64,000 bases of DNA from Pollenia angustigena (GCA_930367215.1 OV884056.1:284748067-284812066), one strand, 5' to 3'; shown: positions 45,991 through 57,208, counted from the first letter of the stretch. Notes: generated by a model from the sequence alone, not told the origin. Numbers and translations: made by a program.

Positions 45991-46222
45991 TGTAATTCGT
46001 CATAAATTCAATTCAGATTACTGGATAGTTCGGATTACACACCTTCGGACTAGCGAGCTGGCACTGTACCTCGAAAAATATATGGTATGATGTCCAACTC
46101 TGTTTAAACACTTAAAAACATACATTAGTAATTGCATTTTGTAAGTGCCATAAAAAGGTAATACAGTTTTAAAAACGTCTGTGTATAATGATAAAGTAAA
46201 ATGAGTTTGTATGTGTGACACT

Positions 46223-48795
46223 GACGATGCTTGATGGAAAATCAAAAAATTTAGATATTTAGCATGCTTGACGAGTGATTTTGATGAATGTATTGGCGTT
46301 ACTCTTCAAGCACCCACACACTTCAAACGTGATTTCAAACCGAACAGACACTAAAAATGTCGGATGAAAAACAAAAAAATGCTTTGGAGGAAAAACAATG
46401 TTATTTAATAATTTTCTCCTTCTTTTCTTCAATTCTTTTTTTATTTATTAAAAAGCAACACAGTTAAAAGTACGTAATCACAATTAAACACTTTTTATCT
46501 ATATTTTAATATTTTTTGCTCCTGCTGTTGTCACTTCAAAATAAAATGCAAAATAAATGCTTGACAGCTCATCCAGCAAATGTATGTTCTAATATCAAGC
46601 ACACGTACACGAGCTTGATGTCAAGCATTTGACAAGTGTATTTGGGCCTTCAAAAAGTGTTTGTAGTGAGACGACATTTCTTCGTTTTTAACGACATGCT
46701 TTCGTTTTTAAACGACTTCAAAACAAATCCTCTTGAGAAATTTTTGCAGTAAAATTTAGTTAAACAAAAAAAAAAAAAAAATCAAAATAAATAATGGAAA
46801 TTTAGCAGTGAAAATGCTAAAAGGGTCACACTGCCTACCACTAGCATTGTTATTGTTGCTCGGCAATTTTTACGAACATAGCTCGAATAGCTTGTATGCT
46901 TGTTGTGTACAAGTTTTGTTTTTGTTAGTTTTTATACCCACACAACAATAGTGGAGAGGGTATTATGCATTTGTGCTGATGTGTGTAAGGCCTTAAAATA
47001 TTGGTCCTAGACTCACCTTAAAGTATACCGATCGACTAAGAATCACTTTTGAGACGAACATCGTTAGCCAGCCAGCCGGACGAACTAACGATGTTCGTTG
47101 TGGTTGTGGTTGTGCGCAAAGTACAGGTCGCAAATTTGGAGATAATTTGATAAAATTTGGGGCATAGATTCTTATTGGCACAGGGACCAAGCCTATTGAA
47201 AATGGGCCAAATCGTAGGGCCACGAGGGAAGATAGGGGGAAATTTCTTCCTCTCAGAAACTATCAAACCGATTTAAATGAAGTTTAAAACATAGATAGAA
47301 TCATATCTTTATGGACACAAAAGGGATGCAATTTTTAAAAAATAGGACCACAAGGGGAGATAGGGGAAATTTCTGCCTCTCAAACCGATTTTAATGAAAT
47401 TTAAAACATAGATATTTCCATATCATAGGTATTTGGTTGTTTTTACCAGTCGAAGGGTTCGGGTTTTTTCGTTGAAAAATAATTTAAAAAAACGTCATCG
47501 TACAGTAAGTAACTATTGTGTTCTATTGGAAAACAGATATGGTACTCTCATTCTCTTTTTATTCCCACATATCCAATCTGCTACAAATAATAACCATATG
47601 AACTTATATCAGAAACACTAGAGACCCATCAATATTCAATCACTTAAGTAAACACTCAGCAACTTATACGAACAGTTTTGTGCATGTCTTTAATTTTTGA
47701 CTTGGCTTAAACACTAAGAGACACTTTTTGGGTTTGAGATTAAAGTTAACTTTATTCTATAATTAGCTAATCTGAGAATTAAGTTAATCTAGTATTAATT
47801 GAATTTGATATTTTTGGGTGGTGGCTTAAACCATGTAGCGCTACCATACTGAGCACAAATAAATGGCAACATTTTTTGCAACTTTTTATCAAGCAATATG
47901 GATGTTTTCAAAGAAGAAGAAGAAGACAATACGAGAATTTAATATTGTTTACAAGGTGTGTTTAAGAAAAAATATATTACAGAAAAAATATAGAATGGAA
48001 AAATTATATAAAAGTGCTAAGCAATGTTTTACAATGTATTTTTTGTTTATATTTTTGCAAGTTCTTTATGTTAAACATGTGTATGTTGACAGTAATCTCT
48101 AACCCAAAAAGTGGCTCTAAAAGTTTTTGGCTAACTATCTAGAGTTATATTGCCAGGGTATCACACGGTTTGTTGGAGCCTCATCCACAAGTCCTCGATC
48201 GACCTAGACCTTCGTATAGGAAGGCGAAGAGCTTCCAGAATAAGCTCCAGAGTATATCTTGTATCCACAGTAAAACGTCTGAGTTATTTCCTTGGTACTC
48301 CACCAGTAAAACGTCTGAGTTATATATGGTCCTCCACCAGTCACATGAGTTTTTTATTTGGTTCTCCACCAGACAACACATCAAACATTGAGGTTAAAAA
48401 CGATTGCATATAGTTAATGCAGATACCGCAAAAACTGTAACTCGGTACAGTTATACGACGCCGAAACACTAACCAATGCGGGGTGACAACGCAAAACGCA
48501 ACAAAAGCAGACAAACAAAAACGACCTGTTTGCCCTTAAGAAATAATGACAAAAAGCGCGAGCTGATTCTCCACTCAGAGCAGTTTTACGAGTGGACAAT
48601 CAACTTAAGCAATAATAAGTAACAAGTAACTTTAAGCAATAACACTGGTCTGCAAAAAAAAATTTGAAACTTTAGATAAAAGACTATAAAGATCTTAAAG
48701 CCCTTTCAAATCCGTTGTCAGTTTTTTTTTCTATCTGGCTCAAATTTTTTATGGGCTTGACTAATATTTCGACATAAATAAGGCGGTAAAGCTTA
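46223..48795. other. No gene; relics of repeats
   Basis: 46652-46738 is a fragment of the CCCTGCAAAT element. 46925-47420 contains diverged INE-like phrases (tttttatacccacacaacaa, aaaccgatttaaatgaa). At 48268 and 48304 cagtaaaacgtctgagttat repeats with 36-bp period. The frames at 48150-48413 overlap in several frames and are not credible genes. Confidence 0.4.
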
Positions 48796-48796
48796 T

Positions 48797-49355
48797 ACAT
48801 TTCATCATAAATTGTGAACAATTTGTCCACTGTGAATAAATCTTCCACCAAATGATTTGGAATACAATTCGCTTTAAATCATCTCAATAATTTTTTTTTA
48901 ATTTTTTACAGTTTCGAAGATATTCAGAGATTAGCTGCTTTAAATTTTAAATGCGAAACTTTCAATACAATTATTTTTCTAATCTACAATTTTATCAAAC
49001 GGTTGCTTTTTTTTAATGATATTTTTCAAAGAAAAGTCTTAAAAGTTTTACTACATTTTCTGAAAAAGTAAAAATTTTAAAAAAATCTCCTTTCATCATA
49101 AATTGTGAACAATTTGTCCACTGTGAATAAATCTTCCACCAAATGATTTGGAATACAATTCGCTTTAAATCATCTCAATAATTTTTTTTAAATTTTTAAC
49201 AGAGATTAGCTGCTTTAAATTTTAAATGCGGAACTTTCAATACAATTTTTTTTCTAATCTACAATTTTATCAAACGGTTGCTTTTTTGAAATGATACATA
49301 TTTTTCAAAGAAAAGTCTTAAAAGTTTTACTACATTTTCTGAAAAAGTAAAAAAT
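48797..49355. repeat. Direct tandem duplication, about 291-bp period
   Basis: ttcatcataaattgtgaaca begins at 48801 and again at about 49092, and both copies run to actacattttctgaaaaagt. The second copy has lost about 20 bases. It borders the tRNA-Lys at 49374. Confidence 0.85.
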
Positions 49356-49356
49356 T

Positions 49357-49367
49357 AAAAAAAAAAA
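49357..49367 (-). terminator. Pol III T-run terminator
   Basis: Eleven A residues on the plus strand, hence T11 just downstream of the minus-strand tRNA-Lys. Confidence 0.85.
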
Positions 49368-49373
49368 CGCCTG

Positions 49374-49446
49374 CGCCCAACGTGGGGCTCGAACCCACGA
49401 CCCTGAGATTAAGAGTCTCATGCTCTACCGACTGAGCTAGCCGGGC
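49374..49446 (-). tRNA. tRNA-Lys-CTT: tRNA-Lys, anticodon CUU
   Basis: Reverse complement is identical over all 73 nt to 42797-42869, with intact arms, CTT anticodon and B box. Its 5' flank (agtgaaatttgacaatcgcg) is homologous to that of the pseudogene 333 bp away, so the pair arose by local duplication. Confidence 0.97.
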
Positions 49447-49706
49447 TATTGACATGTGTTTACTGCGAAATCAAGTGAAATTTGACAATCGCGCAAGATC
49501 ATTTAAATTTTTGTATGTATTAATAATTCCTTTTTTTAGCAAAAATTTCCATATTTATCCATAAAAGGAGAAATTTGCCTGAATATTCAAAAAACTTCAA
49601 TTACAATATTTAGGATTATTTATTTATTTTAGCATAAAACGTAGTAAATCGAAAAATAAATTGGTTACAATTACTTACGCCTTCATATTGTAAAAAAAAT
49701 CGCCTG

Positions 49707-49779
49707 CGCCCAACGTGGGGCTAGAACCAACGACCTTGAGATTAAAAGTCACATGCTCTACCGACCGAGCCAGGGTGTC
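49707..49779 (-). pseudogene. tRNA-Lys pseudogene, anticodon changed to UUU
   Basis: Same length and 3' half as the intact genes, but the 5' acceptor strand reads gacaccc and no longer pairs with gttgggc, the T arm carries mismatches (ggttctagccc), and the anticodon loop is cttttaa, giving TTT. Duplicate of 49374-49446 at 333-bp spacing with related flanks. Confidence 0.85.
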
Positions 49780-50154
49780 GAAATTAATTTGTTACGAAAT
49801 GAAGTGAAATTTGGATATGGCGCAAGATCATTTTAATTTTGTATTGTTTATATTAATTATATCAAAATTTTAGCAAACATTTCAATATTTATCCCTTTAA
49901 GATGAAATTTGGAAACACGAAGGTTGATTTATTTTGAACTCCGCTTGAAAATTTGATAAAGTTTAAATCACAATACTTACTGCATTTGTTAATATTAGCA
50001 TAACACGCCGGCAGAGAATCGAGATGCCTTCTGAATTTCTTCTCTGAACAAATTATTTTTTTATATGTATGTATTATATTATATTATTGGAAAAACCATA
50101 GGATTTTGATTTTTTCAATATGTACATTATTTTACTCATTGTCAGTTTTTAAGT

Positions 50155-50158
50155 AAAA
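50155..50158 (-). terminator. Minimal Pol III terminator
   Basis: TTTT on the minus strand, 10 bases after the tRNA-Lys at 50168-50240; a minimal stop compared with the longer runs at the other two genes. Confidence 0.6.
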
Positions 50159-50167
50159 TAACTTCTG

Positions 50168-50240
50168 CGCCCAACGTGGGGCTCGAACCCACGACCCTGA
50201 GATTAAGAGTCTCATGCTCTACCGACTGAGCTAGCCGGGC
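50168..50240 (-). tRNA. tRNA-Lys-CTT: tRNA-Lys, anticodon CUU
   Basis: Reverse complement identical to the other two intact copies over 73 nt. Its flanks differ from theirs, so it may be an older member of the cluster. Confidence 0.97.
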
Positions 50241-50397
50241 TGATAGAAAATGATCATTTGCTTCAAATTGAAATTTGTGAATGCATCAGGTTAATTGAAA
50301 ATAATTTTATTTTTATTTTCTGAGCTAAAAGACTGTTTCAGATGTCTTCAGTATAATTGTATGGCGATTCTTTTCTTGGAATATATTAACACTCTAA

Positions 50398-50907
50398 TAG
50401 TATGTTCACATTTGGCTTCTTAAACGCGTTTAAGCAGTTCGAACGTGATTAAGCTCTAATCACTTCAAAATCGAGATGATTACCCATACATTGAAGTGAT
50501 TTGTTAATCACTCCAAATCGACATGATTACAACTAAATCACTTCATAAATCACATAGAATCCACTGAACATACCCTAATAATGTAGAATCGCTCGATTGT
50601 GTACAACCGGCCAAGATGTCTGCTTAATGTTTTTATTTTTTTTTTCCTTTAATAATTCATACATTTTCACAATTTCATCATTAAATTGATTAAAATAATC
50701 TTCTGATAACTTTATAAAAGTGTTTTTATCCATTTTTAATACTTTAAAGAAATTTAAATTTGTTTGTTGTTTTTTTGTGTGCTTGTGTGTGTGTTTTTTC
50801 TTAATCATCTGTCATCTTAATCATCTCAAATGTAATGTGAACGGCTTTGATTAGCTAAATCAACATTTTGCTTAAACGCGTTTTAAAACCCAAATGTGAA
50901 CATACTA
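50398..50907. mobile_element. PIF/Harbinger-type element, copy 1
   Basis: tagtatgttcacatttgg and ccaaatgtgaacatacta ends with TAA on both sides (50395-50397, 50908-50910); inner arms share taaacgcgttt. The minus frame 50808-50575 (77 codons, MDKNTFIKLSEDYFNQFNDE) is conserved in the second copy. Confidence 0.85.
50575..50808 (-). pseudogene. Conserved short ORF in Harbinger-type element, copy 1
   Basis: 77 codons starting with a Lys/Thr/His-rich leader, then KMDKNTFIKLSEDYFNQFND and EIVKMYELLKEKK. The partner at 51206-51442 differs at scattered residues. I do not recognise the domain; it may be the N terminus of an autonomous element's protein, cut by internal deletion. Confidence 0.45.
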
Positions 50908-51028
50908 TAACACTCATTTTAAGGGGTCATTTTTAAACTTTCACACAAAAATATACTAAAACGGCACTGTAGAGGGTTAAAATGTTCCACGAATATTTTC
51001 TGCATGAAATTTCACTAAGGGGTTCTAA

Positions 51029-51541
51029 TACTATATTCACACTTGAGTTCTTAAACGCGTTTAAGCAGCTCGAACGTCATTAAGCTCTAATCACTTCAAA
51101 ATCGAGATGATTACCCATACATTGAAGTGATTTGTTAATCACTTCAAATCGACATGATGACAACTAAATCACTTCACACCACCACATAGAATCCACTGAA
51201 CATACCTAATAATGTAGAATCGCCAACATGTGTACAATCGGCCAAGATTTCTGTTTAATGATTTTATTTTTTTCCTTAAATACTTCATAAATTTTCAAAA
51301 TTTCATCATTAAAATGATTAAAATAATCTTCTGATAACTTTATAAAAGTGTTTTTATCTATTTTTAATACATACTTTAAAGAAATATAAATTTGTTTGAT
51401 TTTTTTTTTGTGTGTTTGTTGTGTGTTTTTTTTCTTAATCATCTGTCATCTTAATCATCTCAAATGTAATGTGAACGGCTTTGATTAGCTAAATCAACAT
51501 TTTGCTTAAACGCATTTAAAAACCCAAGTGTGAACTTAGCA
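51029..51541. mobile_element. PIF/Harbinger-type element, copy 2
   Basis: tactatattcacacttgag at the left and caagtgtgaacttagca at the right, with TAA on both flanks (51026-51028, 51542-51544). Interior about as long as copy 1 and closely similar. Confidence 0.85.
51206..51442 (-). pseudogene. Conserved short ORF in Harbinger-type element, copy 2
   Basis: 78 codons with KIDKNTFIKLSEDYFNHFND and EILKIYEVFKEKN. Most differences from copy 1 are single substitutions, some conservative, and the frame stays open despite three-base-compatible indels. Confidence 0.45.
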
Positions 51542-51775
51542 TAAGACCAAAAAATCATGCAATGTATGAAAAACGGATTTACAAAATTCCGGGACTTGAA
51601 ATTTTGAATTTTTCGAAAACCCGTTTTACATAGATTGCCAATTTTTTGGTCTTTGAAGACCCCTAGTGAAATTACATGCAGAAAATATTCGTAGAACATT
51701 TTAACCCTCTAAAGTGCCGTTTTAGTATATTTTTGTGTGGAAGTTAAAAACGACCCCTTGACATTAGTGTTGGCA

Positions 51776-52015
51776 ATGGCGGTGAGTGTTAGTCGGCAAT
51801 CTCCTCTGAAGAGGTTGTGTGGTTACAATCGAAGCGTAAGGGTAACCTGTCCGTGAAAACCTGGGTTCGATTCCCAGCTCAGCCAAGAACTAAAAATTAT
51901 CAAGAAAATTTCAATTAGTTTCAAGTTGTAAAATTCCTTTATCATATAAATAATTTAATGAAAATTAAATTCAATGAACTTAAGCCTGATTAAAATATTA
52001 AATTTGGATTAAATA
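51776..52015 (+). mobile_element. SINE-like element, copy 3
   Basis: tRNA-like head with gggtaacctgtccg and a clear B box gggttcgattcc (about 51866), then the AT-rich body ending near gaacttaagcctgattaaaa, matching 1-120 and 8800-8930 in reverse. Confidence 0.65.
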
Positions 52016-52340
52016 TTTTTTTTTATTAATAAGGGGGATTTTTTCTTTAAATCATCGTCATGGTCTAACTTAGGTTTTTACGGAAAGAAAATTTTGCCCC
52101 GCCCACTTTAACGCCCACTTTTTTGATTGACCTAAAATCAAGATACGGCTCCATCGATTTGTTTAATTTTTCTTTCATATGTTCGTATCTTTTCAAACTT
52201 CCAAACTAAACAAAACTTTTATTATTTACTTATTTATCAAACTTTATAATGCATTTAATATCACATTTATATTTTTCTCATTCATTAAATAGGTATTAAA
52301 GTACTTGCTTGCGAAATTGTTGAAAGAAAAAATTCAATTT

Positions 52341-52385
52341 GGCCCAACCTGGGGCTCGAACCAATGATCCAGACGTTAACCACAA
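52341..52385 (-). pseudogene. tRNA-Lys 3'-half relic
   Basis: gcccaacctggggctcgaacc then degenerate anticodon-arm sequence (agacgttaac); the 5' half is gone. Confidence 0.55.
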
Positions 52386-52537
52386 TAGAGTTTTGATCAG
52401 ATCTTGCGTTTGTGAAATTCAGTAGTGCGATTCACTAACTCTTATAACGATAATCGAATCGTTAAAATAAATATAACGAAAATTTATCGAATATGCTATT
52501 CAGTAAAATTTTTAACGATTTTCGCTGTCGCATAGAG

Positions 52538-54111
52538 GAGTATTTGGCCTGAAAAGCTGGCCAAAAGGACAAAACTGAATTTTAAGAAATCTTAAGAACT
52601 AAGTACGCAGCTCGACAGGCAACAATATTTTACATTATATTGTAAGTTTTGAAGACTTTTAGTTGCGATTTGTAGCTCTGAGACCCTGCTAAAGTTAGGA
52701 AAGTGAAGAAAATTATATTAGATTTAAATGTTTTTTTTCGGTTTCTGGATGTTTATATGATATTTTTTTGCGGCTAAACGAATAAAGGTTTAACAAAGAT
52801 TTTTTTTTCGCTGAAAGGTTTGATCAAAAGTTATTTAAAACAGCAAAAAAAATTTAATTTAATATGTTGAATATTCATGTTGAAACAAAGCTAAAAAAAA
52901 ACAAATTATACACTTTTTTTTTTGAAAAAAAAAGGAAAAGAAGAGGTTTTTAAAGGTGAGGTTAGCATGTCTACGAATTATGTTTGATAGCACAATAAAA
53001 TTTGGAATCTCTAATTTTTGAATCCAAAAAAAAAGTGTGCGCAAGTTTGCGCCATTATTTTTGCTCATCGGGCACTTTTTCTTATACCTTTATATCGTCA
53101 TAAACTTTTATGTATTTTGAATTATTGATTTCAACTGTTATTCACATCACTTTTAACACTTCACAATATTAATACCTGCCTATATGTGAATATAAATTGC
53201 AAAAATTCTTAATTATCCATAATAGTTTTAAGGGAATGTCCCACACATCCCCATATGCAGCTAATGAGGAAACACATACGACATAATAATTAGTAAGGAA
53301 TTTTTATTAGTTTAACTTTTCCGTTTATAAAGTATTAAATAATATAAAATAAATATATTGAAGCCTTTTTTCATAAAAAAATACTGTTTTATAAGAGCCT
53401 TACAATTTTCAAATTTGTTTTTTAATTAGACTGTAAATCATATGTATGTATGTATGTACATACAGTCTGTCAAGAATGACTTTAAACCTTTAAAATCAAC
53501 ATTTGTTAATTGAGTTTTGCGATTTATACCAACTTTTATTCCTTAGGAATGTGGGTTTTAGAAAAATCTTAAAAATTTAAACTTTTTTGTTCTTAAATTT
53601 TTTTATTGCATTTAAAAAAAGAAATTTGACGCATTTTGCATGTAAATTTTTTTTTTCGCCATTAAATTTTTAATAACTGCAAAATAGTAATAGATATAAA
53701 ATAAATGTGTATTGTTAGTTTAAGCAGAATTTTCCGGTGCATCTTCTGGTCCTCCTGCTATTAAAATCGGAGAACACGTTTTCAAGTTATTGCAAAATAT
53801 ATAAGGCAACCCAACGATTTAGGGGGTGAAGTATGCCACGCCTTTAGAAGAAAATCCATACGTACTAGAGAAAAACGGAAAACAGATTTGAATTAAGGGA
53901 ATCAAAATCCATATAGTCCACATACTTTTATTTCTAGGGAAGACTAGACTTTTATTTCTAGGGAAAAATTTTTTGTTGCGCAGTGTAATTTTTTCAAAAT
54001 CTGCCACTAGACTTTTTATATCATACTACACCTAAAACTATCAAAAAACTAAAACTTTTAATTTAAAAAACACGTTTAATAATTTTGGCCAGCTTTTCAG
54101 GCCAAATACTG
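52538..54111. mobile_element. Nested TIR element (AGTATTTGGCCTG ends)
   Basis: agtatttggcctgaaaagct and agcttttcaggccaaatact form a 27-28 bp inverted repeat extending through ggccaaaa. The right end has cTG then TA, resembling pogo ends, but the left flank is unclear. The interior is AT-rich without a recognisable transposase. Confidence 0.55.
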
Positions 54112-54251
54112 TATGTATGTCTGTATGTCGTTTAAAGTCAGCTGTTACTTTAAGTCGTTTTTGTCGTTATTTTAGCGACAATAATTTAGGTTGTGTTTAT
54201 TTATTCGATAAAATTTATTTTATGTTAAAAATAGCTTACATACCTACATAA

Positions 54252-54478
54252 GCTTCGTACAGACGATGGTCAGATCTTACAATATTGGTAAGCAGCGTTG
54301 CTTAAATTGCATTAAAATTGGCTAAAATGTCTTACAACTGTGTGAACATTGTTAGCTGATTTGTATTTGCAGATGTGCAAAATTAATGCATCTGACAATG
54401 GACCATTGTCAGAAAAATTTTGCTGTTGGCAACGCCTGCTTACAATATTGTAAGATCTGACCATCGTCTGTACGAAGC
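54252..54478. mobile_element. 227-bp MITE with 38-bp perfect inverted repeats
   Basis: gcttcgtacagacgatggtc continuing to cttacaatattg is exactly mirrored at the right. Nested in 52425-54903. The perfect arms suggest a recent insertion. Confidence 0.85.
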
Positions 54479-54909
54479 TTTACAAATTTATTTTCATAAG
54501 TATATGTATGAACAAAACCCAGATCCTAATTTTAAAATTTACAAAAAAAACATTTTAAGAACAAAAACAAAATTGTAAATGTAAAATTCACAAAAAAAAA
54601 ATATAAAAACCACAAATTAACCCTTCGTCTTACTCATGAGTCTGGCCAGACCTTTTTCAATGCATTTTGAATGAAAAAACATTTGTAACACGGGGGGTTA
54701 AGAACAATTTCATTTGTTTTTATTTAATTCTCTTTTGTGCTTTTCGTTTTTTTGTAACATTTTTAAGGCAGAGATGTTACAAAAATACAGCTGTTTACTA
54801 TCGTTAAAAAAAAGTTACAGAATCACACTATCGTTACTGCAAGCAAATATATTTGTCGACAAATATAACGATTGTCGGTTCGTTAAAAGTTTGTGAATCG
54901 CACCACAGA

Positions 54910-55469
54910 AGTACTGCTCACAATATTAATGGAACTGTTATAAATTTTTTTTTTATTCTTTATAAGTTTAATAACCCGTTTTATTTATCTAAAATTTGTG
55001 TTCAAAGGACTGTTTTTTTAAATAATTACATATATGTTTTTAAGTTTTTGTTAAAAATATTAGAAATGAATTCTACAAGGAATATAATAACAAATTTAAA
55101 ACAAATACATGTTCGTTTTATATACATATATGTTTTTTGATATAATATAAACTTGGAATAAGTGACCATATTTTTTAGTTTGAATTGTATTTTCTTTTAA
55201 TATAAATGAAAAGCTTCCATTTACATATAAAAATAGTGTAGAGCAATAATTTTCTAATCCTTATTAATTTCATTAAGCTAAATTGTTTTCAAAACATTTC
55301 AAATTCCTAATAACGTTAATATTTTTTTCTCTGTGTTTATTTTCGCCTTTACCACCATAAAGTTGGCAGCACTTTCTAAAATTTGGTTCTCACCACTCTA
55401 CAAACACTACAAATTACCAGTGCTGCCAGTTTATTGGTAATTACCCGAATTGGGTGCAATTTGATTTTT
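54910..55469. other. No gene recognised
   Basis: AT-rich. accagtgctgccagtttat at about 55418 resembles a hAT end with no partner found. Confidence 0.35.
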
Positions 55470-55843
55470 CCCTGCAAATAATAGGATCAGTCCAAACACG
55501 CATGTAAAGAGTAGTCCACAAGGGACCAGGACTAGTCCATAACTAACCCAAACGTATGGAAAAAACCTGGTCTATTTAACATTACGATGTCCTAGGAGAG
55601 GACCATATAACCCACCTTTGGACCACTAAGGAGTAGTTTTAAAACTTCTCCATGGTGTACACAAGAGGATTAGTTTTGAAGTCGTTTAAAAACGAAAGCA
55701 TGTCGTTAAAAAACGAAGACATGTCGTCTCACTACAAACACTTTTTAACAATGACATGGTCCATGCTTGCATTACATCGGACCAGTCCATGGAGTAGTCC
55801 ATTTTATAAAAATGGATCAGGTGGTCCAATTTTATTTGCAGGG
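55470..55843. mobile_element. CCCTGCAAATA-ended TIR element, copy 2
   Basis: Inverse-orientation copy of 15345-15770 with both ends (ccctgcaaataataggatca at the left, attttatttgcaggg at the right). The 51-bp block is present once here, twice there. Confidence 0.75.
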
Positions 55844-55844
55844 T

Positions 55845-56525
55845 TACTGCCGTAGATTGAGCATGGATAATTTCTTTTATGTGTTAATTAGGTGTAATTG
55901 CAAATTAATTTATTTAGTTACCCTAATTAAATCAAGGTTTAATTTAAGTGATGACCAGGGAAAGTTTTTTATGCTATTTGCATGGAAAATATGTTTTTGC
56001 ATATATCTTGAGTTTTAATTTGAAATAAGTAATTGTATGATATATTTTCGATAAATTTACATATTAAGCAGGTTGGCAGCCGTTGTTAACAAAATAGTTA
56101 CTTCAGAGTCAATTTTTTGCAATTTCAAAATATGTAAATGTACATACATATCTTTCTTCTTTTTCTTTAATTTGCATTTTGTTATATCGAAATTTTTAAC
56201 AAGAACTAAAAAAAATTATATCGGATTAAGTTTTTTAAACTAAACGGTTACTGAACAATTTTGAATGTTTTGTTTTTGATAGTAATTTATTCGAAAATGC
56301 CAAAAGCAACTACAAAGGACTTTAATGCTCGTATGGTGAGAGATAACCAAGGAATTTTAACAGGCAACAATTGCTGGTATAATTGCTTTGTGTAACCAGC
56401 GTTATAACAGAAAGCTTAACCTCTGCTCATAGCAAAATCAGCTTAATTATTGTCTGCATTGACCTGTGTCAAAAAACTAGGACAATTTTAGTATGGACCA
56501 GGATAATTTGTCTTAAAACGTGACA
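55845..56525. other. No gene recognised
   Basis: AT-rich DNA without a supported feature. Confidence 0.35.
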
Positions 56526-56869
56526 TATTAACAAGATTTTGTTTGTCGTGCTTAATTCCCAATTTTAATGTTGATGGGATATGCTAGTCCTATGCGCATT
56601 TCACTGCGCATTAAACTGGCAAGTGCAAGACCTAAAAAAACTGAACTGGCAACATGTTTGATTTTTTGATTTCTTGCGAAAACAATAAAGCAATTTGTTT
56701 TTGTTTCTAAACCTACTTACAACTACAATTAATGTTGGGAAAATTCCATCCAACTGTAGTAGGGAATGTAAAAAGAGATAAACTCACTGTTTATTGTTGT
56801 TGTTTTGGTTTGGTTTAAGCTTTGATATTGTTACAAGTTTAACTGTTGCTTATAATTTGTAGTTGCTTA

Positions 56870-57208
56870 AGGCTAGATTACACTATTATACTTTGTATTA
56901 ATACATGTCAAAAACTCAAGTAGTATGACAAAGTGTGATGATGTGAATGCAGTGTGTCACGAAAATGACAAGTATTATGAAACAAGTTGGACATCCCATA
57001 CGACTTCATCGTTTTTTGAAAAATTTCTAAGTGCTGGTTCACACTCTTCAAGTTTTGGCCATCCCAAAAGCTAAAGACTTGACGGCTTAAACTTGAAGAG
57101 TGTGACCCGTACTAAATAATAATAGTTTTCATTGGATCAGGGTTGCATTTTATTTCATGTGTGAGTGTTTATACTTTGTGTGATGGTGTGAACACAAACT
57201 GTCATGTT
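56870..57208. mobile_element. AGGCTAGATTACAC-family MITE, copy without the CCCTGCAAAT insertion
   Basis: Inverse of 15072-15852 without its 426-bp insert. TTA precedes the left end; the right end is truncated near tgtcatgttaa. Confidence 0.7.
57031..57112. mobile_element. 82-bp Harbinger-type MITE, GTGCYGGTTCACAC family, copy 3
   Basis: gtgctggttcacactcttca and (reverse complement) gtacgggtcacactcttcaa ends with TAA on both sides (57028-57030, 57113-57115). One of the smallest complete elements in the window. Confidence 0.85.

Larger units (their letters stand above)
44582..46066 (-). mobile_element. Pogo/Tigger-like element with decayed transposase
   Basis: cagtgccagcttgctaatcc and (reverse complement) cagtgccagctcgctagtcc ends, flanked by TA (44580-44581, 46067-46068). 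The empty site ctgatacctcg is seen in the LINE copy near 20570. A hairpin MITE is nested at 44814-44934. Confidence 0.88.
43061..46222 (-). pseudogene. LINE 3' portion split by mariner-like and pogo-like insertions
   Basis: Minus-strand relative of 19810-20893: T-run at 43061, then tgcctcagcgccttgaaggc and sequence matching 20890 back to about 20420. The LINE segments are 43061-43312, 44563-44581 and 46067-46222. Both insertions disrupt it at TA dinucleotides that are intact in the other copy. The 5' end is truncated near 46222. Confidence 0.8.
50925..51765. mobile_element. Fold-back element with about 105-bp arms
   Basis: ttaaggggtcatttttaaac...cactaagggg (50925-51022) is the near-complement of 51655-51762 (gacccctagtgaaatt ... 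aaaaacgaccccttga). The Harbinger-type copy 51029-51541 is inserted inside, and a smaller hairpin (gaccaaaaaat/attttttggtc) lies at 51545-51654. Confidence 0.75.
52425..54903. mobile_element. Outer TIR element (GTGCGATTCAC ends)
   Basis: gtgcgattcactaactctta at the left pairs with the right end (reverse complement gtgcgattcacaaactttta). Subterminal words ataacga recur at both ends. No clear duplication. The element 52538-54111 is inside. Confidence 0.55.

Noticed and set aside
48150..48413. Overlapping frames on both strands
   Set aside because: Several frames are open at once in a short, slightly GC-richer stretch with a 36-bp repeat; no domain or splice support.
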